A DNA stretch of 39,444 bases from Pseudanabaena sp. (GCA_003249035.1 QBMK01000011.1:70640-110083), one strand, 5' to 3'. Numbered from the stretch's first letter, positions 16,292 through 25,202 are shown. Notes: a model not told the origin generated them from the sequence alone. Numbers and translations: made by a program.

Positions 16292-17524
16292 ATGACTATT
16301 GCCCCTCTAAGCTGGATAGAATTAGAATCCCTTACAGACTTCCAAATAGATACTGTCAATGGGCCCACTAACTCTCAAGCTCGTTTACGCTTGTTTGGTC
16401 ATACCGAAGACGATGTGCGTGTAACACTGTACCGCGATCACCATGCATGGTGTCCCTACTGCCAAAAAATTTGGTTATGGCTGGAGGAAAAACAGATTCC
16501 CTATCGCGTCGAAAAAGTCACTATGTTTTGCTACGGCGAAAAAGAAAGGTGGTACAAGCAAATTGTCCCTTCGGGAATGTTACCAGCGATCGCATTGGAT
16601 GGGCAGATCATTACTGAAAGCGATGATATTTTGATTGCCTTAGAGAAGGTTTTTGGTTTTCTCAGACATGGCATGAATGATGCTCAAGTAATCCCTATTA
16701 GAAGATTAGAAAGGACTTTATTTAGAGCTTGGTGTGAATGGCTCTGCCGTCCCGTCAGTTCTGCAAGAGAAGAGCAACGCCATCGTCAGCAATTTGTTGA
16801 AGTCATGCAAAAGGTAGAGGAGGCATTGGGTAGTAAGCCTAGTCCTTATTTTCTTGAAGATTTTGGCACTGCGGACATAATTTTTACGCCCTATGTCGAA
16901 CGAATGAATGCTAGCCTCTTCTATTACAAAGGCTATTCGATGCGCGAAGCTAATCCACGTATGTCTGCTTGGTTTGATGCGATGGAAAGCCGCCCGACAT
17001 ACCGAGGCACTCAGAGCGATTTCCATACCCATGCCCATGATTTACCGCCGCAGATGGGAGGCTGCTATGAAAATGGTGAGCCGCAGATGCTAATTAATAA
17101 AGAAAGAGTAGATTATGGGGCTTGGTTTGGATTGCCAGATGTGACTTATCCAGAGCCAGCCAATTCTCGGCAGGAGGCGTTGCATCGAGTAATCAAGCAT
17201 CGAGCAAATATTATTAAAGCCAATCCTGCGGATCGGCACTTATTTGATGAGGCTTTGCGCTGTGCTTTAACTAATATGATGACCGATCAAATCTGTACGC
17301 CGCCGCCTGATTCTGACATGGCTTTGCGATATCTACGCGATCGCATCAGTGTGCCTCGTGACATGTCGATTTATGCTGCTAAGCGTCTTAGAGAGTCTCT
17401 TGAGAAAACTGCGGCTATAGCAGGCGATCGTCAAAGTCCAGCAATTCCTTTTAGACACCGCCGCGATCAAGATCCAGCTAATTTTACTTCTCTCTCACCA
17501 GAACCCTCCGCAATTCATCGTTGA
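16292..17524 (+). CDS. Glutathione S-transferase-like protein, long cyanobacterial form
   Basis: The protein has 410 residues from the ATG at 16292; a GTG at 16277 would add MIFLL. Residues about 35-120 form a thioredoxin-fold GST N-terminal domain with a CPYC dithiol motif (Cys54 and Cys57) in [12 protein letters not shown], then the cis-Pro region [11 protein letters not shown] and ITESDDI, which normally contacts glutathione. An all-helical GST C-terminal domain follows to about 245. The last 160 residues (from about 255: [12 protein letters not shown]... to the [11 protein letters not shown] tail) are an extra helical region not found in ordinary 200-220-residue GSTs. A glutaredoxin-type active site suggests thiol reductase or deglutathionylation chemistry, which is inference. 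It is monocistronic, with a perfect terminator shared with the convergent radical SAM gene. Confidence 0.8.
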   Translation: MTIAPLSWIELESLTDFQIDTVNGPTNSQARLRLFGHTEDDVRVTLYRDHHAWCPYCQKIWLWLEEKQIPYRVEKVTMFCYGEKERWYKQIVPSGMLPAIALDGQIITESDDILIALEKVFGFLRHGMNDAQVIPIRRLERTLFRAWCEWLCRPVSSAREEQRHRQQFVEVMQKVEEALGSKPSPYFLEDFGTADIIFTPYVERMNASLFYYKGYSMREANPRMSAWFDAMESRPTYRGTQSDFHTHAHDLPPQMGGCYENGEPQMLINKERVDYGAWFGLPDVTYPEPANSRQEALHRVIKHRANIIKANPADRHLFDEALRCALTNMMTDQICTPPPDSDMALRYLRDRISVPRDMSIYAAKRLRESLEKTAAIAGDRQSPAIPFRHRRDQDPANFTSLSPEPSAIHR

Positions 17525-17529
17525 ATTAG

Positions 17530-17570
17530 CACAAAGCAAAAGCGGCGCGAAGCGCCGCTTTTGCTTTGTG
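17530..17570. terminator. Bidirectional terminator
   Basis: A perfect stem of CACAAAGCAAAAGCGGCGC and its complement encloses a 3-nt loop (GAA). It lies between the convergent GST-like and radical SAM genes, with A/T-rich arms suitable for both directions. Confidence 0.85.
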
Positions 17571-17590
17571 ATTGACTTGCTTTGAGATCG

Positions 17591-19219
17591 CTACTTAACT
17601 TCCTGCAAATCTTGCACTTGCTCCACTGGTTGAACCTTGGGTAGAACCTTAGGTTGAATTATAGGAGGATTGGCTAGATAATCAGCAAGTTGCGCTTCGA
17701 TCTGTTCGCGGACAATCAAGCGATATTCGAGAAAATGCTCAGCTTGAGAACAAACCGATAGATAACTAATGACCACATTAGGATAACGTTTCATCAAATC
17801 AAAGAGATTAATCCAGAATTGGAAGCGGGTTTTACGAACAAAACCTTGTCGCCACGCTAAAATCAACAGCGCACGAATCGCCGTCCATTCGGTTCTTTTC
17901 TTCTCATTAGTTTTTTCTCGCTTAAGGCTTTTGTAGGGTGATGCGCCCAAAATCAAGAAATGACGATAGGTACGATTGAGAAAAACCATCGGATCGTAGA
18001 GTGTCCAGAAGGCATGAACATATTCATTGGCAATGTCTTCGAGCGGACGTGTAGGGACAAAGTTCATCAAAGTGGTTTGATGTCCATTGCTATTTTGCTT
18101 AATCATCCTGCCTTCTTTGTTCAAGCGATGCCATAAGCCTGTATCAGGTAAAGCTTGCAGCATACTGAATAGCGCTGTGGGGACGGCGGTTTCTTCGACA
18201 AATTGGACAATGCGATCGCCTGCGCCTTTTTTCTCACCATCGAAGCCGATGATAAATCCAGCCATTACGCGGATACCTGCTTTGGCGATGTTAATCACTG
18301 ATTCTGACAGAGGATCGCGATTGTTTTGGAACTTCTTGGTGAGCGCTAAACTGTCAGTGTCAGGGGTTTCGATACCGAGGAAGACAGAACCAAAGTTACA
18401 CTCCACCATCATCTGCATCATTTCAGGATCTTGGGCAAGATCGACCGATGCTTCCGTGGCAAAGGAGAATGGGTAATTGCGTTCCTTCATCCAAGGTTTT
18501 AGCTCTTGGAGCATGACTTTTACGTTGCGCTTATTGCCAATGAAGTTGTCATCAACCATGAAGATACTACGTCGCCAGCCGAGATCGTAGAGATATTGCA
18601 ATTCGGCAAGAATTTGTGCCGGGGTTTTTGTGCGCGGCTTGCGTCCATAGAGAACAATGATGTCGCAAAATTCACATTGGAAGGGGCATCCGCGAGAAAA
18701 TTGTACCGACATTTCGGCATAGCGATTCATTTCGAGTAACTCGAAGCGGGGAATCGGCGTTTCCGTCACTGCAGGGCGTTCTCCGTTAGCTCTCAAAATA
18801 CCGCTGCGATCGCCTCTTTCAATTGCTTCGACAAACATCGGCAAAGTAATTTCGCCTTCGTCCAGAATCAAGAAATCTGCACCAGAAACTTTTGCTTCCT
18901 CAGGTAGAGCTGTGGGGTAGGGCCCACCAACAGCAACCAATTTACCGCGTTTCTTAGCTTCTTGGATCTGAGCAAGAAAATCTGTCTTTTGGACGATCAT
19001 CGCCGAGAGGATTACTACTTCTGCCCATTGCCACTCGGCTTCGGTGATATCACGAATATTGCGATCAACCAGCTTAAATTCCCATGTTTGTGGCAAGATC
19101 GCTGCAACCGTAACCATCCCAAGGGGAGGGAGTTGGGCTTTATAACCAACTAATTCCAGTGTTTTCTCAAATGACCAAAAGCTTTTCGGAAATAACGGAT
19201 AGACGAGTAAAACACGCAT
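17591..19219 (-). CDS. B12-binding-type radical SAM protein, paralog 1
   Basis: The protein has 542 residues. Residues 1-145 form a Rossmann-like cobalamin-binding-type domain (MRVLLVYPLFPKSFW, VAVGGPYPTALPEE, ADFLILDEGEITLP). The position where methyl-transferring members carry DxHxxG reads VDRNIRDI, so the cobalt-ligating His is absent. Residues about 170-380 are the radical SAM core, with Cys178, Cys182 and Cys185 in RGCPFQCEFC binding the [4Fe-4S]-SAM cluster and GFIIGFDGEKKG following. The C-terminal 150 residues match the DUF4070-type extension. Relatives modify lipids, hopanoids or porphyrins, but this subgroup's substrate is unknown to me. The downstream gene in transcription order is absent (a terminator follows), and a close paralog lies upstream across a 189-bp hairpin-filled gap. 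Confidence 0.85.
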   Translation of the reverse strand: MRVLLVYPLFPKSFWSFEKTLELVGYKAQLPPLGMVTVAAILPQTWEFKLVDRNIRDITEAEWQWAEVVILSAMIVQKTDFLAQIQEAKKRGKLVAVGGPYPTALPEEAKVSGADFLILDEGEITLPMFVEAIERGDRSGILRANGERPAVTETPIPRFELLEMNRYAEMSVQFSRGCPFQCEFCDIIVLYGRKPRTKTPAQILAELQYLYDLGWRRSIFMVDDNFIGNKRNVKVMLQELKPWMKERNYPFSFATEASVDLAQDPEMMQMMVECNFGSVFLGIETPDTDSLALTKKFQNNRDPLSESVINIAKAGIRVMAGFIIGFDGEKKGAGDRIVQFVEETAVPTALFSMLQALPDTGLWHRLNKEGRMIKQNSNGHQTTLMNFVPTRPLEDIANEYVHAFWTLYDPMVFLNRTYRHFLILGASPYKSLKREKTNEKKRTEWTAIRALLILAWRQGFVRKTRFQFWINLFDLMKRYPNVVISYLSVCSQAEHFLEYRLIVREQIEAQLADYLANPPIIQPKVLPKVQPVEQVQDLQEVK

Positions 19220-19247
19220 TATATTTTTAGGTTAATTTACAGACTTA

Positions 19248-19402
19248 AAGAAGTTATGTTTTCTGATATGCATGAAACATAACTTCTTAGAAAAACAGAA
19301 AACCCTTTTTACTTCTTGTTAATAAGACTTGCTCATTAACAAGAATTAAAAAGGGTTTTCGTTACAAATCAAGATGTTTTATGAAACAAAATATCTTGAT
19401 TT
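19248..19402. repeat. Three stacked hairpins between the radical SAM paralogs
   Basis: The perfect or near-perfect inverted repeats are 19248-19288 (arm AAGAAGTTATGTTT), 19298-19360 (outer arm GAAAACCCTTTTT, inner CTTGTTAAT) and 19366-19402 (arm AAATCAAGAT). They fill almost the whole gap. On the minus strand they follow the stop of the 19409-20995 gene and precede the start of the 17591-19219 gene, so they probably terminate or attenuate read-through. Confidence 0.75.
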
Positions 19403-19408
19403 TATAGA

Positions 19409-20995
19409 CTAGCTTGCTAGATCTAGTGCTCTTTCAGGAACGGATTGGAGAAGCTTCAATCGTTCTTCCTCCGCCCAATACTCGCTTAACTGCGATTCGA
19501 TTTCGCTGCGAACGATGTCACGGTACTCCATGAAGTGTTCATTGTGAGCGCAGACAATTAGGTAATGTTCCCAAACTGCTGGATTTTTCTTGATCATGCT
19601 AAACAGATGATGCCAGAACTTCCAACGGGTGTCCCGCTTGATGCCTTGTCGCCACACGATAATCGCCAGAGCTTTGAGATCAGTCAGAGTAGGTAGTTTT
19701 GACTCTGCTTTGATTCTGGGAGCTCCGAGCTTTAAGAAATAGCTGTAAACGCGATCAAGATAAGCATGGGGTTCATACAACGCGCAAAATGCTTCTACAT
19801 ATTCTCGCGCAATTTCTTCAACGGGGCGCGTTGGTTCGAAATTCATCAAAGTAGTTTGGTTCAAGTTCCCATTTTGGGTTCGCAATCGTCCTTCTTTTTC
19901 GAGACGATGCCATAAAGCAGTGTGGGGTAGAGCTTGCAACATCGCAAAGGTAGTTGTGGGAATACCTGTTAGCTCGGCAAATCTGACAATGCGATCGCCC
20001 GCACCTTTTTTCTCGCCATCAAAGCCGATGATAAATCCTGCCATAACGCGAATACCAGTTTTAGTAATTGCTTCCACAGAATCAAGTAACGATGACCTTG
20101 TATTTTGAAACTTTTTGGTCATCTGTAAGCTATCTTCATCAGGGGTTTCAATACCGAGGAATACTGCATCGAAATAGCATTCCACCATTAGATCCATTAG
20201 TTCTTGATCTGCGGCTAAATCGATAGAAGCTTCAGTATTAAAACGGAAGGGATAGCCATGTTCTTTTTGCCATTCCTTTAGCTCTAACAAGAGCAGCCGC
20301 ACATTGCGTTTATTACCAATGAAGTTGTCATCGACCATAAACACGCCACGTCGCCAGCCAAGACTATATAAATAATCTAGCTCGGCTAATAACTGCGCAG
20401 GGGTTTTGGTGCGTGGCTTGCGTCCATACAATACGATAATGTCGCAGAATTCGCATTGAAAGGGGCAGCCACGGGAAAATTGCACCGACATCGAGTCGTA
20501 TGCATCAAATTCTAATAGGTCAAAGCGCGGTACTGGGGTACTAGTAACGTCTGGTTTTTCACTGGTTCGGAAAATGCCATTTGGTTCGCCTTTGGCGATC
20601 GCTTCCACAAACATTGGCAAAGTAATTTCACCCTCATCCAAAATCAGGTAATCAACACCTGCACCTTGAGGATCTTCAGGCATCGAAGTAGGATAAGGCC
20701 CACCGCAAGCAACTTTTTTACCACGCTGCTTAGCTTCTTTAATTAAAGACAAAAGGTCTTCTTTTTGGACGATCATCGCCGATAAAATTATCAGATCCGC
20801 CCATTGCCACTCCGCCTCAGTGATTGAGCGCACATTGCGATCGACTAACTTAAAGTTCCATTCTTGGGGCAAAATTGCGGCAACAGTAATTAAGCCTAGA
20901 GGAGGTAGTAGCACTTTACGATTTACTAGCTCTAGGATTTTTTCGTAAGACCAAAATGTTTTTGGAAAAAGTGGGTAAACCAGTAGAACGTTCAT
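19409..20995 (-). CDS. B12-binding-type radical SAM protein, paralog 2
   Basis: The protein has 528 residues from the ATG giving MNVLLVYPLF, which aligns with the start of the neighbouring paralog. The frame is open to 21028, but that extension lies inside the upstream gene's terminator hairpin (21025-21065) and is rejected. Domain order equals paralog 1: cobalamin-type domain with VDRNVRSI in place of DxHxxG, the radical SAM core with Cys177, Cys181 and Cys184 in RGCPFQCEFC, GFIIGFDGEKKG, and a DUF4070-type C-terminus. The core is nearly identical to paralog 1 over the SRGCPFQCEFCDIIVLYGRK region. The C-terminal thirds differ more, so the two probably act on related but distinct substrates, or one modifies the product of the other. 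Substrate unknown. Confidence 0.85.
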   Translation of the reverse strand: MNVLLVYPLFPKTFWSYEKILELVNRKVLLPPLGLITVAAILPQEWNFKLVDRNVRSITEAEWQWADLIILSAMIVQKEDLLSLIKEAKQRGKKVACGGPYPTSMPEDPQGAGVDYLILDEGEITLPMFVEAIAKGEPNGIFRTSEKPDVTSTPVPRFDLLEFDAYDSMSVQFSRGCPFQCEFCDIIVLYGRKPRTKTPAQLLAELDYLYSLGWRRGVFMVDDNFIGNKRNVRLLLLELKEWQKEHGYPFRFNTEASIDLAADQELMDLMVECYFDAVFLGIETPDEDSLQMTKKFQNTRSSLLDSVEAITKTGIRVMAGFIIGFDGEKKGAGDRIVRFAELTGIPTTTFAMLQALPHTALWHRLEKEGRLRTQNGNLNQTTLMNFEPTRPVEEIAREYVEAFCALYEPHAYLDRVYSYFLKLGAPRIKAESKLPTLTDLKALAIIVWRQGIKRDTRWKFWHHLFSMIKKNPAVWEHYLIVCAHNEHFMEYRDIVRSEIESQLSEYWAEEERLKLLQSVPERALDLAS

Positions 20996-21024
20996 ACCTT
21001 TTTTGGGGATTAAGTGGGCGGACA

Positions 21025-21065
21025 TCAATAAAGATTACTGTGCTCGGCACAGTAATCTTTATTGA
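21025..21065 (-). terminator. Terminator after the YlqD-family gene
   Basis: A perfect stem of TCAATAAAGATTACTGTG and its complement with a 5-nt loop abuts the stop codon of the minus-strand gene at 21066. Confidence 0.8.
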
Positions 21066-21530
21066 TTAGACGGCAGGGAAACCAGTACGGATATCTTCGA
21101 CAATGCCATCTCGGAGAACGATTTCTACACGCATTTGGGCAATCAAGTTATCGCCTTTAGCTGCGGGGAAGTAGCTGTCAAGCTGCCCTTGAGAAACTTC
21201 TTGCTCTAGTTCGAGATTTTGGACTTGGGTCAATTGGGTAAGCAATTGATTCTTTTGTTCTAGTAATTCTGCCTTGACCCGATTCATCTCGGCGCGAATA
21301 CCTTCGATCGCATTGGAAACTTCGGCAGAAAATGGTTTGATGCTTTGGCGTTCAATTTCGTTAATCTGTCGTGAGCCTTGACCATCGACTTGCTGCACTT
21401 GACCATCAAGTTGAGCAATTTGTTGTTGAAGTTGCTGCTGCATTTCCTCTTTCCAGCGCTGTGTCACAATTACTTGAATATTGGCGGTGCGACGCAATAA
21501 AAGCTGATTAGAAAAATCGATCGAATTCAC
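21066..21530 (-). CDS. YlqD-family coiled-coil protein
   Basis: This 154-residue protein matches the YlqD family seen in cyanobacteria and Firmicutes. A short N-terminal strand (LLLRRTANIQVIVTQRWKEE) leads into a long Gln/Glu-rich helix (about 25-110) with heptad character, probably a coiled coil. The C-terminal beta segment DNLIAQMRVEIVLRDGIVEDIRTG (in two parts) is the family hallmark. There is no signal peptide or membrane segment, so it should be cytosolic or peripherally attached. The acyl-activating enzyme gene lies 59 bp upstream on the same strand, suggesting co-transcription, with a strong terminator directly after this gene. No molecular function is established for the family. Confidence 0.8.
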   Translation of the reverse strand: MNSIDFSNQLLLRRTANIQVIVTQRWKEEMQQQLQQQIAQLDGQVQQVDGQGSRQINEIERQSIKPFSAEVSNAIEGIRAEMNRVKAELLEQKNQLLTQLTQVQNLELEQEVSQGQLDSYFPAAKGDNLIAQMRVEIVLRDGIVEDIRTGFPAV

Positions 21531-21589
21531 ACTTATCTCCAGTTTGCTAAGTTGTTTTAGGCATACTCAACGCGAAGCGCTGGGTAGCA

Positions 21590-23467
21590 TTAGTTGGTAA
21601 ACATTTTGACAATAATATCTTGATAACGCTCAAATACGATGTTACGTCGGATCTTGAATGTTTGCGTTAGGAACCCATTATCGATGGTAAATGGTTCAGG
21701 TAAGAACTCAAAAACACCAATGCGATCGTTAATACTATAGCCTGGGCGGTTTTGGACTTCACGGTTGAGTTCTTCGCGATAGAGATTTCGAATTTTGGGA
21801 TTATTCAACTCTGGCAAAATATTCGTCAAATTAGAATCAGTAGGAACTAAACCTGCGGCTTCTAGTGCCGATAGATTCGGAACAATCAAGACACCCAACT
21901 GCTTTTGGTCTTGCCCCACGAGAACTACCTGATCGATATAGGGACTACGTATACAAGCATCTTCGATGGGCTGCGGTTCGATATTTTCGCCATTGGTTAA
22001 GACGATCGTATCCTTAGAACGTCCAGTAATTACTAGGTCATCCCACTTGCTAATGTAGCCCAAATCACCTGTATCAAACCAGCCCTGTGGATCGATCGCT
22101 TTTGCCGTGGCTTCAGGATTTTTGTAATAGCCCTGCATTACTTGTGGGCCACGAATTAAAACTAGTCCTTGCTGACCGACTGGCACATCGGCTCTTGTAG
22201 ACATATCGACAATGCGAGTTTCAGTATTGGGCAATGGCTGACCATCGCCACCACGAATATTGCGATCGGGACGACGTACATGGGTAATCGGCGAGGTTTC
22301 GGTCAAGCCATAGCCACCTAAAATCTCGATGCCAACAATTTCATAAAAGTCTTCGAGGTGCTCTGCAATCGAGCCACCGCCACTGACGATGTACTTGAAA
22401 TTGCCTCCAGTTGCTTCGCGTACTTTTTGATAAACCAATTTATGACCAAGCTTATGAATTGCCCACAGTCCTAAAACTACCAAAGATGCTTTTAATTTGT
22501 CACCTAGAGAAGGATAGAGATTTTCGACATTTAAGCCTTGAACAACTCGTTTGGCAGCGATATATTTTTGGCTGGTTTTTAGAAAGAAATTTACTAAGCG
22601 CTGTTTACTCGCAGGTTGTTCTCGAAAGTTTTTCTGCACACCCTCATATATTGATTCCCATAGGCGCGGCACGGCAACCATATAGTCGGGCTTATGCTCT
22701 TTGAGATCCTTTTTGATGGTGCGGAGATTGGTGTAAATCTGGGTGCAACCTTGGGAAAAGATGAAATATTCAAAGGTGCGCTCGTAGGAATGCCATGTCG
22801 GCAAGATACTTAATACTTTTTCGCCAACCTTTAGTTGTAAAACTGACTGCGCCCCTTCCACTTCGTACAAGAAATTCCCGTGATTGAGCATTACCCCTTT
22901 GGGTCTAGCAGTTGTCCCTGAGGTATAGATCAGTGTCGCCAATGTGTCGCGCTTTATGTCTACATTACCTATGTCTTTGCTGCTGCCACTTGTTAGTAGT
23001 TGCTGAAAGTTCAACGTGCCTTCGGGTGGCGTTTCGTCTGAGAGCAAAATAATTTGCTTGACGGGTAATGTATGTAGTTCGGGTTCGAGTTTTTTGAGGG
23101 TGGCGAGATTCTCAACGACGATCGCGACGCTATCACTATGCTCGATGATGTATAGCAATTCGCTGCGTTCAGCTTGGGAGCTGCGGGTGGCATTAGCTGC
23201 GCCGATCGCTAAAATCCCTTGATCCGCTATCAACCAACGTGGTGAGTTATCGGCAATTAGGGCTACCTTTTCACCAAATTGGATACCCAGCGATCGCAAG
23301 CCAGCACCAAAGGCATTTATCTGCTCAAAGGTATCTTTGTAGGAAATTCTTACAGGAGGCTTAGCATGAGGATCGTGAAGTGCGATCGTATCGGGATGAT
23401 TTTTTGCACCATGCTGCCAGAGTTGCCAAAGACTAGAGGCTTGCGAAGGAGGAAAGGATGTAGCCAT
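21590..23467 (-). CDS. aas: Long-chain acyl-CoA / acyl-ACP synthetase (AMP-forming)
   Basis: This 625-residue member of the ANL adenylating superfamily has the P-loop YTSGTTARPKGVM (181-193), the LPTWHSYERTFEYF segment, GGYGLTETSP, GWFDTGDLGYI and GRSKDTIVLTNGENIEP; the last few are the A5-A8 motifs. Cyanobacteria usually carry one such enzyme. In those characterised it is an acyl-ACP synthetase (Aas) that reactivates free fatty acids released from membranes, so that role is favoured over CoA ligation. It lacks a transmembrane helix but is probably membrane-associated. YlqD follows after 59 bp, probably in the same transcript. Identity as a fatty-acyl activating enzyme is secure; the ACP versus CoA acceptor is inferred from the phylum. 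Confidence 0.9.
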   Translation of the reverse strand: MATSFPPSQASSLWQLWQHGAKNHPDTIALHDPHAKPPVRISYKDTFEQINAFGAGLRSLGIQFGEKVALIADNSPRWLIADQGILAIGAANATRSSQAERSELLYIIEHSDSVAIVVENLATLKKLEPELHTLPVKQIILLSDETPPEGTLNFQQLLTSGSSKDIGNVDIKRDTLATLIYTSGTTARPKGVMLNHGNFLYEVEGAQSVLQLKVGEKVLSILPTWHSYERTFEYFIFSQGCTQIYTNLRTIKKDLKEHKPDYMVAVPRLWESIYEGVQKNFREQPASKQRLVNFFLKTSQKYIAAKRVVQGLNVENLYPSLGDKLKASLVVLGLWAIHKLGHKLVYQKVREATGGNFKYIVSGGGSIAEHLEDFYEIVGIEILGGYGLTETSPITHVRRPDRNIRGGDGQPLPNTETRIVDMSTRADVPVGQQGLVLIRGPQVMQGYYKNPEATAKAIDPQGWFDTGDLGYISKWDDLVITGRSKDTIVLTNGENIEPQPIEDACIRSPYIDQVVLVGQDQKQLGVLIVPNLSALEAAGLVPTDSNLTNILPELNNPKIRNLYREELNREVQNRPGYSINDRIGVFEFLPEPFTIDNGFLTQTFKIRRNIVFERYQDIIVKMFTN

Positions 23468-23579
23468 AATTTAGGGATGGATCTCACTAACGTTTAATTA
23501 TTTTTGATTGCCAGGACTTTTAGTTAAAAAATAAGCATTAACTTAAGAATTGGATGATGCCTACATCTATTGATTATTT

Positions 23580-24695
23580 TCAATGCATTTCATTTGATTT
23601 TTCATATATTTCTTTGAGCAAACCCTTTTGATTGCGACCGTTTTTTGTTTTGCCACCAATTACTAGCAGCCATAATTCTGTAAACTGCCATTTGTATATT
23701 GGCATAGGATGTGCTGTCAAGTTTCGCAATTTAGCAATTTGATCGATTTTACTAGCTGCCTTTTGGTTGCCTGAAAGCCAACTAGAAACTGGGTGATCCC
23801 ACTGCCCTAAAAACTCATTTACTAATTGGCGATCGCTAGTAGATATTTTCTGATCGTTAACTTTGTGATAGTAAAGGCGATCGCGATCGGCAATAGATAA
23901 GCTCTCCCTATTTAGGATCTCGTCACTAAAAGTATCCCATTCCTTCGCAATCAGATAAGGTAAACTCCCGATTGTATATTTGCCTCTATTCCTGAGAATT
24001 ACTCCACCGATCGCAAAATCTTTTTGCATCGGATTTTGCTTACAAAAAAAGTGATATAAACTCCTAAAAAAAGATTGCACAATTTCTCTTTCGACGACGC
24101 TAGCAATATATAAACATGAAGGTTTATAGTCTGAAAAATCCTCTGTAAAAATGTCAGACTCAACTAAATACTTATGTTTATATGCACTAAATAGATCGTT
24201 TTTGCTAGATATTTCCAGCTTTTGCCAAGCGCTAACTCCAATCCTTTTAATTAGTTTTGCTTCAGTCTCTTGTTCGTCATAATTAAAGATTGGAACGTTT
24301 TGCTGATCAGCTAAGGTTTTGATTTGATTTCTGAGTTGTAATATCTCACCTCTTTCTGTATCTGAAAGATTAGCTTTTTCCTTAAAAATGGCTATCTCCG
24401 CATTAAGCAAGCGAATTTCCTCGTCTTTATCCTTAAGGAGCTTATACTTTTCGGCAAGATCGAGAGCATTAACGGCAGCTTTGATGAGGTTGTAGTAATT
24501 GTTTTTTAAAATATCTACTTCCTGCGAAGTAGCCCGACTTTTGCCGCGCAAAGCTATTTTTTGACCTTGCCGTATAGCTAAAATTTCACCTTCGTGATTG
24601 CGGATGCGTAATTCCTTTTTCTCCCCCTGCTGATCTGGCAGCACCACAACCATGCATTCATACTTACGCTGACTGTAATAAAATTCTACTTTCAT
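23580..24695 (-). CDS. Coiled-coil protein with a HEPN-like C-terminal motif
   Basis: This 371-residue protein has no family name I can give. Residues 1-58 look like a small beta domain (MKVEFYYSQRKYECMVVVLP... EILAIRQGQKIALRG). Residues about 62-135 form a charged coiled coil (KLLKDKDEEIRLLNAEIAIF). A globular helical C-terminal part (about 190-350) includes VEREIVQSFFRSLYHFF and, near its end, KLRNLTAHP. RNLTAH (324-329) fits the R-polar-x3-H signature of HEPN domains, which are often ribonucleases in toxin-antitoxin and abortive-infection systems, and the helix-rich surroundings agree. No nucleotidyltransferase antitoxin partner is adjacent, but a 30-codon frame lies just upstream in sequence terms. 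The start ATG gives MKVEFYYS; no strong ribosome binding site is seen. The HEPN call is inference from one motif. Confidence 0.7.
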   Translation of the reverse strand: MKVEFYYSQRKYECMVVVLPDQQGEKKELRIRNHEGEILAIRQGQKIALRGKSRATSQEVDILKNNYYNLIKAAVNALDLAEKYKLLKDKDEEIRLLNAEIAIFKEKANLSDTERGEILQLRNQIKTLADQQNVPIFNYDEQETEAKLIKRIGVSAWQKLEISSKNDLFSAYKHKYLVESDIFTEDFSDYKPSCLYIASVVEREIVQSFFRSLYHFFCKQNPMQKDFAIGGVILRNRGKYTIGSLPYLIAKEWDTFSDEILNRESLSIADRDRLYYHKVNDQKISTSDRQLVNEFLGQWDHPVSSWLSGNQKAASKIDQIAKLRNLTAHPMPIYKWQFTELWLLVIGGKTKNGRNQKGLLKEIYEKSNEMH

Positions 24696-24736
24696 GATTT
24701 ACTCGTTAATCAGGGTGGCGTAAAGCGCTGCCCTGA

Positions 24737-24829
24737 TTAGATTTCAACTTGAGGTAATTCATCAGGACTAATCCCTTGCGGTCGCAAATAGTTGGCGAGC
24801 TTTTCCGCAATTTCATTGTTAATTATCAT
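24737..24829 (-). CDS. Possible small ORF, 30 residues
   Basis: An ATG at 24829 opens a 30-codon frame with protein-like codon use. Its product begins MIINNEIAEKLANYLR and ends ISPDELPQVEI. It ends 41 bp before the HEPN-motif gene on the same strand, and a strong hairpin (24831-24865) abuts its start with no Shine-Dalgarno site. It could be a small partner peptide for the HEPN-like protein, or the 3' remnant of a larger gene truncated by the hairpin sequence. I recognise no family. Confidence 0.35.
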   Translation of the reverse strand: MIINNEIAEKLANYLRPQGISPDELPQVEI

Positions 24830-24830
24830 G

Positions 24831-24865
24831 TTGCTAAGGCTCACATAGCACGTGAGCCTTAGCAA
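24831..24865. terminator. Hairpin upstream of the 30-residue ORF
   Basis: A perfect 14-bp stem of TTGCTAAGGCTCAC and its complement encloses a 7-nt loop. It could end transcripts coming from hfq. Confidence 0.65.
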
Positions 24866-24896
24866 TCACACCTAAATTCGAAATGAAAATTCAATA

Positions 24897-24949
24897 AAAC
24901 CTAAAATTGGTTCGGTGGGCAAAGCCCACCGAACCAATTTTGGGTTTTA
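24897..24949 (-). terminator. Terminator after hfq
   Basis: A long stem joins AAAACCTAAAATTGGTTCGG and its complement with one mismatch, around GTGGGC-AAA-GCCCAC. It lies 28 bp after the hfq stop, with a U-rich end on the minus strand. Confidence 0.8.
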
Positions 24950-24977
24950 TATGCACATGTTATTTAATTTTCATTCC

Positions 24978-25202
24978 TTAACCTTTGATAAAGGCGATCG
25001 CTTGTTGCCAAATCACGATCTTATGTCCAGATGCATCCATGCAAATACATTGATCGTCAATCCACAGAATCCTGCCCCGTAGCTGGTCGCCTGTGGTTAA
25101 TTTGACTTCAACTTCGTCTTTGTCGCGAATAATGGCATGAATACGGCGAATACTTGGCAAAGCGGTATTGAGTCCAATTTTGGTTGCTGTTGGTGCGCTC
25201 AT
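24978..25202 (-). CDS. hfq: Hfq, cyanobacterial Sm-like protein
   Basis: This 74-residue protein matches cyanobacterial Hfq. The N-terminal helix PSIRRIHAIIRD is followed by Sm1 (EVEVKLTTGDQLRGRILWIDDQ region) and a short Sm2 strand ending KIVIWQQAIAFIKG. It lacks the classical YKHA motif of proteobacterial Hfq, as expected for this phylum. Characterised cyanobacterial Hfq proteins form hexamers, bind RNA weakly, and act at the base of the type IV pilus through the PilB ATPase, which affects motility. Whether that applies here is inference. It is monocistronic: a family A repeat lies 94 bp upstream of the start and a strong terminator follows. Confidence 0.88.
   Translation of the reverse strand: MSAPTATKIGLNTALPSIRRIHAIIRDKDEVEVKLTTGDQLRGRILWIDDQCICMDASGHKIVIWQQAIAFIKG

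Noticed and set aside
17591-20995. Naming the radical SAM proteins HpnP (hopanoid C-2 methylase) or BchE
   Set aside because: Domain order is similar, but the cobalamin His motif is missing and no hopanoid or chlorophyll gene is adjacent. A specific name would be guesswork.
20996-21028. N-terminal extension of radical SAM paralog 2 (MMSAHLIPKKG)
   Set aside because: The extra codons lie partly in the terminator hairpin of the upstream gene, and paralog 1 begins at the equivalent of MNVLLVYP.
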